Below are positions 14,334 through 21,017 of a stretch of DNA of 21,017 nucleotides, piece by piece. The number at the start of each line of letters is the position of its first letter. The first letter of the stretch is position 1. This DNA comes from a virus, in IMG/VR virus record IMGVR_UViG_3300010339_000017, positions 1 to 21,017 of that record. One strand, 5' to 3'. The notes beneath the pieces are model-generated. The model did not search any database. It had not been told where the DNA came from and saw only the letters and a program-made list of their open reading frames with translations. A program made the position numbers and the translations under genes.

Positions 14334-16660
14334 TGGCTAACCTGCCGGAGTTTATTGACCCTGATACCGGAAAGCCCCTCCCGGCGTTTGGGGTTGATCC
14401 TACAAAGCCGGATAATCGCATATTTGAGCAGAAGAACCCCCAGAAGGCCAAAGAGATCGAGGGTAAAGGTCGTGTAGAACTGTTCCTCAAAGGTGTTGGT
14501 TCCGGCCTCCAGAACATGATGGAAAACATAGGTCAATTTGCAACTACAGTGGGCGGCAGGATGGCGCCGGGGGAAGACACGCGGAAATTCACCCGTGATA
14601 TTGGCGAACGCTTGACCAAGGAATCTGAGCAGCGACGATCCGAGTTTGAGCCCTATAAGCAATATGGCCCGTTCACTGGCTACGCGAAGGGCGGGGAGTT
14701 TCTCGGGGAGACTGCACCGTGGCTGCTTGCCGGACCCGAGCTTGGCGGAGAGTCGCTTCTTGGCCGGACTGCTGGTGGCGCAGCGATGGGTGGTTTGATG
14801 GGGGCGACCGAGTTCGTGCCCCCAAGCACCAAGAATCCTCTCGCGCAAAGGGGAACAAATCTTCTGACTGGCGCCGGGGCAGGCGCCTTGGGTGGCCTTG
14901 GTGGTGGGTTGCTGACCAAGACCGGCAAGGCGGCAGCAGGGAGTGTACCGGCGACCGAGACTCGGCAACTGGCCGAGAAAGAGGGTGTCCGTGACCTCAC
15001 GTATGCTGAGGAGAAAACCGGTCAGAGTAGTTGGTCCGACCAGATGAGAGAACATCTTCCCTCGTGGCTGGGTGGGATAAAGCCGCTGCGAGAACGACAG
15101 GCTGCCGATGCCGAATCTGCCATGGCAAGCCACTTTGCCCAGTACACTGTGGACCCTGCGTCGGGATCGACCGAGGCCATGAGAGTGGCCAATGACGAGC
15201 ACCTCGATAAAATGTACGAGCAGGTGAGAAAGAACGCGCCTCTTGTTCCGCATGGGAAAGCAGAGAACACGAAGATCGTTGTGGGGCAGTTGCGGAAAGA
15301 CTACCCTGGAGTCTTCGAGGCAATACAGAATTCGAGGGCCAAGTCGATACTCAATAACATCGGGGGAGAGTTGAAAGACAAGAAAGTCGAGACAATGACT
15401 CTTGACAAGTCCGGGAACCCTATCACCAGAATGGAACCTCCTGATTTTAGTTTCGACGATCTGTGGGCGTTAAGAAAGAATCTTGGTAAAGAGATTGGCT
15501 CGGCCAAGGACAACATAGCGCATGGCGCGTACAGTCAGCTCTACGGGGCAGTGTCGGATGATATTGACAGGATGCTCGAAGCTGCTCCTGGCGCCGCCTT
15601 TGCTGATTTCAAGAAAGCCAATGCGGATTATAAGCAGTACGGGGTAAAGTTTGATGCTCTCCGGGATGCTTACGACAAGGCAATGGGCACTACCGGTTCG
15701 AGCGGCATGTTCTCGCCCCAAGCCTACGCTAAGGAATTGCGGAACTTGGCCAATGATCCGAAGTATAAGAAGAATGTGAAATGGACCGAAGAGGAGATTG
15801 GCAAGATGAGCGGGCTGGCAAATGTTCTCCAGGTAGTGAATCGGTCAGCTCAGTACATGCAGAATCCGCGTACAGGGTACAGTCTCATTCCTTTCGCTCT
15901 TGCAGGGCTCAGTGAGGAAACAGCCCACGTTATGGGGATGTCGGGGACAGGTAGCATCGAGGCCACAGCAGGGTCAGTGGGTGCTCTGGGGGCAGCGGGC
16001 CTTGTTTCCAAATTCCTCACCACCACGCGATTCGGCAAGGACCTGCTCATGGCAGCGGCCAAGGTTGAGCCGGATAGCCAGGGTATGCAGTGGATAATGT
16101 GGCATCTGTACTCGAAGATACCGCAGTATGCTGCATCTGAGGCAGCGATGAGAGGTGCAAGGAAGGATACACCCATGCCGAGTGGGGAGAAGCAACCACC
16201 GCAGCCTGCAAACCCTAACCAGGCCCAGGGGCAAGAGGCGCCGATCCCTGGGCGGCAGGAGGGTGGACCAGTGGAGAAGCAGGAACCAAAATACGAACCT
16301 GCCAGCAATGAAGGTGGGCCAAAACCCCTGGAGCGGGGAAATATAGACTACAATACCCGACCGGCTGTGAAGCTACCAGACGGTAAAGTAGCATCGGTCA
16401 GGTCGATAACCATTACTGGAGAAAAGGGTGCATATCTAATCCCCACTGTAGCGGATGATGGCCGGATAATGAGCAACAGGGAGGCGGTGGAACAGTTTAA
16501 TAAAACTGGGAAGCATCTGGGTCGGTTTAAAACTGAAGAGGACGCAGACAGGTATGCTGAAATGCACCATGCTGAGATGGGGCCGCAGGATAAGCTGAAG
16601 GCATTAGAGGAAAAGCCCAAGAAAGCATGGGGGAAGAAGAAGGAAGAACCGAATGACTGA
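14333..16660 (+). CDS. Large ejection (internal virion) protein
   Basis: A 775-residue protein, start ATG overlapping the previous stop (TAATG) after CGGAGGG. The N-terminal half has Gly/Ala-rich hydrophobic segments (GRTAGGAAMGGLMGA, LLTGAGAGALGGLGGGLL) that could cross a membrane. The middle (200-500) is helical and charged. Another hydrophobic stretch lies near 565-585 (AGSVGALGAAGLVSKFL). After a Pro/Gln-rich linker, residues 669-748 form a compact domain (GNIDYNTRPAVKLPDGK, then AYLIPTVADDGRIMSNREAV and TGKHLGRFKTEEDADRYAEM) that I recognise as recurring at the ends of large internal virion proteins. The tail is Lys/Glu-rich. Context with the SLT protein suggests the ejectosome. Its last 8 bases overlap the ATP-grasp gene. 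Confidence 0.78.
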   Translation: MANLPEFIDPDTGKPLPAFGVDPTKPDNRIFEQKNPQKAKEIEGKGRVELFLKGVGSGLQNMMENIGQFATTVGGRMAPGEDTRKFTRDIGERLTKESEQRRSEFEPYKQYGPFTGYAKGGEFLGETAPWLLAGPELGGESLLGRTAGGAAMGGLMGATEFVPPSTKNPLAQRGTNLLTGAGAGALGGLGGGLLTKTGKAAAGSVPATETRQLAEKEGVRDLTYAEEKTGQSSWSDQMREHLPSWLGGIKPLRERQAADAESAMASHFAQYTVDPASGSTEAMRVANDEHLDKMYEQVRKNAPLVPHGKAENTKIVVGQLRKDYPGVFEAIQNSRAKSILNNIGGELKDKKVETMTLDKSGNPITRMEPPDFSFDDLWALRKNLGKEIGSAKDNIAHGAYSQLYGAVSDDIDRMLEAAPGAAFADFKKANADYKQYGVKFDALRDAYDKAMGTTGSSGMFSPQAYAKELRNLANDPKYKKNVKWTEEEIGKMSGLANVLQVVNRSAQYMQNPRTGYSLIPFALAGLSEETAHVMGMSGTGSIEATAGSVGALGAAGLVSKFLTTTRFGKDLLMAAAKVEPDSQGMQWIMWHLYSKIPQYAASEAAMRGARKDTPMPSGEKQPPQPANPNQAQGQEAPIPGRQEGGPVEKQEPKYEPASNEGGPKPLERGNIDYNTRPAVKLPDGKVASVRSITITGEKGAYLIPTVADDGRIMSNREAVEQFNKTGKHLGRFKTEEDADRYAEMHHAEMGPQDKLKALEEKPKKAWGKKKEEPND

Positions 16661-18188
16661 TCTCGTTCCCGCTATCCGCGTGGATAAGTACGGCAAGCTC
16701 TACGTCGGCTCCCCCGGCCAATGCCACGACGAGGTGTGCAAGCGGTATCGGGTGAACGTGTTCGACGACGATCAGAGAGGATTTAGTCATGACGGAGGTG
16801 CAACTTTCCTACCCCGCAAGGAGGCTGCCGGTTGGCTTAAAGAGAATAATTCCACCTTGTGGGAAGAAGTGAAATCTCAAGTTGGACCAGAGGGATTACA
16901 TTCACATCATCTTTCTCCTACTGTAGATATCTCAATGAAATCATTACTATTTATAGACAGAGGAGGCTTATACGTTTGGATGGCCCAGGAACTCGGCAAG
17001 GCATACCGCCACGTGTGGTATCACCTGCTGGATTCTTCCCCTTACAAGCAGTCCAACCTGTCGGACATCGGGACCGGGCTGCCGGAAATCCAGCGGGTGG
17101 ATGAGCTTGAATCGTACCTCGATAGAGCCGATATTGTCTATTTTCCCGACATTTACGATGGAAAGCGGCAACACTGGTTGCGTGAATCAGGACATCGTGT
17201 GTTCGGCTCTGGCCGCAGTGATGTGATTGAACTGGACAAGATTGGGTTCCTCGACCGGCTGGAGCAGGTGGGACTCCCTGTACCGGAAACAGAACTCGTC
17301 CACGGCGCCGAGGAACTCTGCCTCTTCCTGCGTAACCGGAAACCTAGCGACTGGTGGATCAAGCCACTATATCGCGGAGATGGAGAAACCCGAAAGTTCA
17401 CTGGCATGAAGCATCTCCGCAACTGGATCGAGCAGGACCTTGTGCCAAGAATCGGCAAACGCGCTGAGACTGTCCCATTCCTCGTTCAAGCAAAGATCGA
17501 GTCCAAGACTGAACCTGGCTGGGACGGGATGCAGGTGGATGGGCAATACACCTCCTGCTGTGCCGGGTACGAGGTCAAGGACCAGGGTCTTGTCACAAGA
17601 GTCTTTGGCCGTGACGAGACACCCGAGATCCTGGACCACGTGAACCAAGCGATGGCTCCATTCTTCAAGGAGCTGGGTATTCGCGGGCATTACTCGACCG
17701 AGATCAGGGTCACGGAAGACGGTGAGCCATACTTTATCGACCCAACCTGTCGCATACCGAGTCCAGCAGGAGAACTGTTCCCGAGACTCTACAAGAACTA
17801 TCCCGAGGCCGTGTGGCAAGTAGCGTGCGGATTGGTGCCTCAGCTCGAACCCGCTGCCAAATACGGCGCCGAGGTCGTTCTCGTGAGCCCGTTCGCGGAC
17901 AAGCACGAGATATGCGTGGAGTTTCCCGGGGAGCTTTCCGGCCACATCATGCTCAAGTCCCACTGCAAGCGTGACGGGGCATATTATTGCATTCCGGGGC
18001 AACCGGGAACATCAGGGTATTTCTGCTGCGTGGTCACATGGGGTGACGACTGGCGCGAGTGCGGCAAGGAGGCGATGGAGATCGTGAAAGAGATCGTGAC
18101 CGAGGAGATTGAATACGAAGAGGGTCTGTTCGACGAGGCCGAGAAGGCGATAGAAGGGGGCAAACAGTATGCAGGGATCGAGTTTTAA
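16653..18188 (+). CDS. ATP-grasp ligase-like enzyme fused to a small phage N-terminal domain
   Basis: A 511-residue protein. Residues 1-92 resemble a stand-alone phage protein (RGFSHDGGATFLPRKEAAGW, then GLHSHHLS, compare the 'GF....GrF.dR.EA...A......LhSeDL' pattern). From M95 (MKSLLFIDRGGLYVWMAQEL) an ATP-grasp enzyme begins: pre-ATP domain to about 190, PSDWWIKPLYRGDGET with K237, PFLVQAKIES (275-284), and the metal-side strand YSTEIRVTEDGEPYFIDPTC with D363, echoing PurD-like ligases; the usual Asn after the acidic residue is Thr. ATP-grasp enzymes join a carboxylate to an amine or thiol. The start overlaps the previous gene by 8 bases. DNA around the fusion (about 16845-16985) is AT-rich compared with its surroundings. 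The substrate is unknown; peptide or aminosugar ligation are options. Confidence 0.75.
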   Translation: MTDLVPAIRVDKYGKLYVGSPGQCHDEVCKRYRVNVFDDDQRGFSHDGGATFLPRKEAAGWLKENNSTLWEEVKSQVGPEGLHSHHLSPTVDISMKSLLFIDRGGLYVWMAQELGKAYRHVWYHLLDSSPYKQSNLSDIGTGLPEIQRVDELESYLDRADIVYFPDIYDGKRQHWLRESGHRVFGSGRSDVIELDKIGFLDRLEQVGLPVPETELVHGAEELCLFLRNRKPSDWWIKPLYRGDGETRKFTGMKHLRNWIEQDLVPRIGKRAETVPFLVQAKIESKTEPGWDGMQVDGQYTSCCAGYEVKDQGLVTRVFGRDETPEILDHVNQAMAPFFKELGIRGHYSTEIRVTEDGEPYFIDPTCRIPSPAGELFPRLYKNYPEAVWQVACGLVPQLEPAAKYGAEVVLVSPFADKHEICVEFPGELSGHIMLKSHCKRDGAYYCIPGQPGTSGYFCCVVTWGDDWRECGKEAMEIVKEIVTEEIEYEEGLFDEAEKAIEGGKQYAGIEF

Positions 18189-18240
18189 GGCGCAGGGTCT
18201 TGGAATTGGTTGCGGCAGCGCGGTGGGGGAGGATGAACCG

Positions 18241-18609
18241 ATGAAGGACATCAGGATCAAGTTCATACCGGTAGGCGAGATGCGGTATCCGAGCACGGGA
18301 GACTATTTCGAGACAGACAAGACGATTGAATTCAGGATCGCCCTGATGCCGAACGAGATCCACATGGCCGCCGTGCTGCTGCATGAGGTAGCAGAGTTCT
18401 TTGACGTGAGAAGGCGGGGTGTCCTGCTCAAGGATATTGATAATTTCGACATGAGCCACCCGGAGCTGGATGAACCCGGCTGGGATAAAGCTGCACCCTA
18501 CGCGGTCTCTCATGCGTTGGCGGATGCGGTGGAGAGAGTGTTCATCTTGGGCGCCGGGGAGTTTTGGCCGGAGTATGACGAGGCAGTCGAGAACCTGTTC
18601 AAGGAGTAG
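18241..18609 (+). CDS. Conserved phage protein with HExxE motif (zincin-like candidate)
   Basis: A 122-residue protein; the chosen ATG follows GGGGGAGGATGAACCG. A longer reading from 18169 would overlap the ATP-grasp gene and has no good site. The layout matches a widespread uncharacterised phage family: RYPSTGDYF, a beta strand, then AAVLLHEVAEFFDVRRRGV (H48, E49, E52), DNFDMSHPELDEPGWDKAAP, and YAVSHALADAVERV (H91). H48-E49-x-x-E52, with H91 further on, could bind a metal, but HExxE is not the classic HExxH, so protease activity is not claimed. It lies between the ATP-grasp gene and the tail fibre. Confidence 0.75.
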   Translation: MKDIRIKFIPVGEMRYPSTGDYFETDKTIEFRIALMPNEIHMAAVLLHEVAEFFDVRRRGVLLKDIDNFDMSHPELDEPGWDKAAPYAVSHALADAVERVFILGAGEFWPEYDEAVENLFKE

Positions 18610-18612
18610 ATG

Positions 18613-20523
18613 ATGGCGACGATGGTTGACCCGATAATGAACTTCACCGAGGATGGCGCCGCAAACGGCAGCCTGTTCACGCTCAACCCAGGGACATCAT
18701 GGCCGAGCGGGGCCAAGTTTGCCTATTCCGACAAACCGTGCGCCAATGCCCTGCCAAACCCCATCACGCTCTCGGCCAACGGGCAGCCAACAGTGGCGGG
18801 TGGCGCGATCACGCCGGTGTACGGCAAGGGGCAGTACAAACTGCTGCTGGTGGCGGCAGGGGGGAATTACACTGCGCCCATCTGGACCGTGGACAATGTC
18901 GACCTGCTGGGGTCTTCCACCCTGACCACCATCGGGACGTATAACAACAGCCTCAACACCGCTGTCTCGACGATTGGCGCGAACGCGGCTTATGTGATCG
19001 TAGACGCCACGGCCAATATCACGGCCAACAACCTCACGGTTCCGGCCACAACTTCGATCCAGGTCCTTCAAGGCGGCAGCGTGGCCCTGGGAGGCTTCAA
19101 TGTAGCATTCAACGGGCCGTTCACGGCAGGGGGGTATCGGGTCTTCACCGGCTCGGGCAACGCGACATTTGGCGCGAACGCGCTCCCGGCTGGGCCGAAT
19201 CCGGCATGGTGGGGTGGAGGGGCAGGCGGCGCGGCCAACGCGAGCAATTCATGGTCAGTGCCGAGTTTGCCAGGAGGTGTGACCCCGGATGTGTCCACGG
19301 CATACTTCCTCTACCGAACCGCGAACAATGGCGCGATCACGAACTTTGCCAATGGCGGCGCGGGGCAGTCCTTCTGGCTCGTGGCCAATGACTCGAACAC
19401 TTCCGTGACCCTCGGGACCAACATCCTTGGCCTCGGCGGGACCACAGGCACAGTTAGCTTGATTACTGGCGACCTCGCGCAGTTGATCTTTGACGGGACC
19501 AAGTGGCATTACCTCGGGGCTACCGGGTCGAGCACGACGATGTACCGGAATCGGCTCATTAACGGGGAGATGCGGATTGACCAGAGGAATAACGGGAACA
19601 GCAACACGGTGGCGAATGGGGCTACCCTGACCCCGGCCAGCCTGACCTACACCGTGGACCGGTGGGGGGTGGCGGCGACCGGGGCCAATGTGACCGCGCA
19701 GCAGGTAGCGGGAGCCGGGCAATTCAAGAACTATCTCCAGATTTCCGGGGCATCGAGCGTTACCGGGGTCTCGGTCGCCCAGCGGATTGAGTCGATCAAT
19801 ATCCTCGACCAGGCCAACTCGACCGTGGCGCTGTCCGTGTACCTCGCCACGACTGCTGCTAACGCGAACGTGACATGGACCGCGTACACGCCGCCTGCAA
19901 GCAATGATACGTGGACCGGCAACGACACGCAGGTGGTGACGGGGACCTTCGCGGCAAACGCGAACATGACGCGGTACTCGACCACGATCCCGCTCACGGC
20001 AAACGCCACACGCGGCCTGGAAGTAGTCCTGAGCCTCGGAGCCTTGACCGGTGGCCTGATATGGACCTTGACCGGGTGCCAGCTTGAGGCAGGGCCAATC
20101 TCCTCGGTGTTCGAGAGACGACCGGATGACATTGAACTGATGCGGTGCTGGCGATACTTGCCGGGGTGCCGGTCTACTTCCACGGGGTATGCCGGACCCT
20201 TCACCGGTGTTGGTGTGGGCGCTAATGTAGCGTACTTTACCGTACCACTCCCCGTTACCCCCCGCACAGGCATCACCAACCCCACGGTGGCTAACGTGGC
20301 AAACTGTTGGGAAGTTTACCTGGCTAATGGCAGCAGCTACAACGTACCGGTATCCTACCTGGGGTTTGCTGGATTCGGCGGATTTAACCTTAATGCAATA
20401 CTGGTATCGTTGAATGCAAATGGACTAGCCACTATCCCAGCCAACGCACCTGCGTGGCTGGTGGCTAATTATTCGGCAGCTAACGGAAATCAGGCTTACG
20501 TGTTTGGTAATGCGGAATTGTAG
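18613..20523 (+). CDS. Tail fibre or tailspike protein
   Basis: A 636-residue receptor-binding candidate. ATG 18613 is 6 bases after AAGGAG; ATG 18610 is only 3 bases away. Residues 46-98 (LPNPITLSANGQP, YGKGQYKLLLVAAGGN, APIWTVDNVDLLG) match the virion-attachment domain used by podovirus tailspikes. Residues 125-205 (SIQVLQGGSVALGGFNVAFN, then GPFTAGGYRVFTG and NPAWWGGG) follow the usual entry into a beta helix. A fibre segment (GDLAQLIFDGTKWHYLG) leads to NRLINGEMRIDQRNNG (313-328), start of a carbohydrate-binding-like beta sandwich ending in QLEAGPISSVFERRPDDIEL and MRCWRYL (490-516). The last 115 residues form a separate variable tip. No lyase or hydrolase site can be identified. It is the last + strand gene. 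Confidence 0.87.
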   Translation: MATMVDPIMNFTEDGAANGSLFTLNPGTSWPSGAKFAYSDKPCANALPNPITLSANGQPTVAGGAITPVYGKGQYKLLLVAAGGNYTAPIWTVDNVDLLGSSTLTTIGTYNNSLNTAVSTIGANAAYVIVDATANITANNLTVPATTSIQVLQGGSVALGGFNVAFNGPFTAGGYRVFTGSGNATFGANALPAGPNPAWWGGGAGGAANASNSWSVPSLPGGVTPDVSTAYFLYRTANNGAITNFANGGAGQSFWLVANDSNTSVTLGTNILGLGGTTGTVSLITGDLAQLIFDGTKWHYLGATGSSTTMYRNRLINGEMRIDQRNNGNSNTVANGATLTPASLTYTVDRWGVAATGANVTAQQVAGAGQFKNYLQISGASSVTGVSVAQRIESINILDQANSTVALSVYLATTAANANVTWTAYTPPASNDTWTGNDTQVVTGTFAANANMTRYSTTIPLTANATRGLEVVLSLGALTGGLIWTLTGCQLEAGPISSVFERRPDDIELMRCWRYLPGCRSTSTGYAGPFTGVGVGANVAYFTVPLPVTPRTGITNPTVANVANCWEVYLANGSSYNVPVSYLGFAGFGGFNLNAILVSLNANGLATIPANAPAWLVANYSAANGNQAYVFGNAEL

Positions 20524-20527
20524 AGAG

Positions 20528-20571
20528 GGCAGGAGAGTGGGGAAAGGGCATGATTCACCCTTCCCCCTGCC
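20528..20571. terminator. Hairpin between convergent genes (terminator candidate)
   Basis: GGCAGG and GGGGAAAGGG on the left pair with CCCTTCCCCC and TGCC on the right around the loop CATGATTCA, with a bulged A and an unpaired AGAGT. It lies between the tail fibre stop and the stop of the - strand gene. No T-run follows in either direction, so intrinsic termination would be imperfect. Confidence 0.55.
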
Positions 20572-20574
20572 TGG

Positions 20575-20853
20575 TCAATCCTTGACGCAGGACGTTTGAG
20601 TGTAAATACCATAGTAGACGCCAAGGTTAGCCTGCCAGGTTTCGATAAACGCAGATGCAGCTTCACATGCGCCGTAAGTCATAAATGGGGTGGTGGAAAG
20701 AACAGGAGTCGGCATGTTGCCGGGAAGACCCTCGGGCTGCAAGAAGATCACAACCAGCTTCCAGGGGTCGTTTCCATCAGCTAGGCACGTTCCCGCCATC
20801 ACCATTGCCACCAACATCCCCACCATCACCATTGCTGCAATAACTTTCTTCAT
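20575..20853 (-). CDS. Small secreted (signal peptide) protein of unknown function
   Basis: A 92-residue protein on the opposite strand to all other genes. The start MKKVIAAMVMVGMLVAMVMA follows an AAGGGGG site 8 bases upstream; a longer in-frame reading extends into a low-complexity repeat and is not believed. The first 25 residues form a typical Sec signal peptide (two Lys, hydrophobic core, likely cut after CLA, before DGNDPW); GTC is not a proper lipobox, so lipoprotein is unlikely. The mature part (about 67 residues) has Cys at 63 and 89 that could form one disulphide, and motifs KLVVIFLQPEGLPG and FMTYGACEAASAFIETWQAN. Its separate orientation suggests independent expression, possibly a morphon carried by the phage or the edge of host DNA. 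No homologue is claimed. Confidence 0.65.
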   Translation of the reverse strand: MKKVIAAMVMVGMLVAMVMAGTCLADGNDPWKLVVIFLQPEGLPGNMPTPVLSTTPFMTYGACEAASAFIETWQANLGVYYGIYTQTSCVKD

Positions 20854-20901
20854 GTCTTTGCCCCCTTGTCGATATAATCCTGCGTTAAAAGCCTGCGCCG
20901 C

Positions 20902-21017
20902 GACCGCGACCATGACCCCGACCTCGACCTCGACCGTGACCCCGACTCCAACCGCGCCCACGACCGCGACTCCGACCGCGACCACGACCGCGATCCCGAC
21001 CCCGATCTCGACCCCGA
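20902..21017. repeat. Degenerate 6-bp tandem repeat (GACCNN), running off the window
   Basis: Nineteen consecutive hexamers of the form GACCNN (a few with GAT, AAC or GCC), then a partial unit at the end. The frame that starts at ATG 20912 reads Thr alternating with Pro, Ser, Ala and Val (MTPTSTSTVTPTPTAPTTAT, open to the edge); the frame starting with GAC reads Asp-x repeats but has no start codon. The repeat lies just upstream of the - strand gene. No gene is called here. The 164 bases from 20854 to the end hold only this repeat and the upstream region of the - strand gene. Confidence 0.9.

Noticed and set aside
14291-15253. 320-codon open frame on the - strand over the large ejection gene
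   Set aside because: Antisense to a gene with a good start and coupling; no domain visible.
18169-18240. Upstream start for the HExxE protein
   Set aside because: It would overlap the ATP-grasp gene, and the ATG at 18241 has a well-spaced GGAGG.
20575-20985. Longer 136-codon version of the - strand secreted protein
   Set aside because: The extra N-terminus is the Val/Ala/Gly read-out of the hexamer repeat and would bury the signal peptide. The MKK start has its own binding site.

Overview
The window reads as the late (virion) gene block of a tailed phage or prophage with a P22/podovirus-type gene order. It is GC-rich and almost wholly coding. Nineteen genes run on the + strand with short gaps or stop/start overlaps, most with a clear AAGGAG-like ribosome binding site. 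No tRNA, rRNA, integrase, transposase or CRISPR array is visible. The host cannot be named from sequence alone. Dense Shine-Dalgarno sites and GC-rich codons suggest a bacterial, probably Gram-negative host, and an uncultured environmental phage is likely.

Layout. (1) Head: P22-type major coat protein (26-1324), a 576-residue Asn/Ala-rich and nearly lysine-free structural protein (1442-3172) and a small beta-rich protein (3184-3543), followed by 14 perfectly phased 7-bp repeats (3542-3639). (2) First enzyme insert: a DxD glycosyltransferase-like protein (3664-4440) overlapping a radical SAM protein with extra C-terminal cysteines (4437-5381), which in turn overlaps the first of three tiny lysine-rich proteins (5362-5855). 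(3) A coiled-coil protein (5881-6318), then the tail-completion genes: a gp4-like adaptor (6371-7117), a gp10-like plug (7128-8615), a hidden Cys-rich small ORF (8612-8764) and a fibre or needle-like protein (8773-9315). (4) Second enzyme insert: a GNAT acetyltransferase (9312-9845) overlapping a B12-type radical SAM protein (9832-10860). (5) Ejection (internal virion) proteins: 10903-11871, 11886-14333 (with a lytic transglycosylase domain) and 14333-16660. (6) An ATP-grasp enzyme fused to a small phage domain (16653-18188), a conserved phage protein with an HExxE motif (18241-18609) and the tail fibre (18613-20523). (7) A hairpin terminator, a lone convergent gene for a small secreted protein (20575-20853 on the - strand), and a degenerate hexamer repeat that runs off the window end.

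The structural genes would build a short-tailed virion: coat and decoration, head-tail adaptor, plug, needle or fibre, ejected proteins that breach peptidoglycan, and a receptor-binding fibre. The unusual part is that five group-transfer or radical enzymes (glycosyltransferase, radical SAM, GNAT, B12-type radical SAM, ATP-grasp) sit inside this late block as coupled pairs or singletons. A late-expressed system that modifies virion proteins, small basic peptides or host surface molecules is an inference worth testing. No published phage system that I can name matches this exact set.
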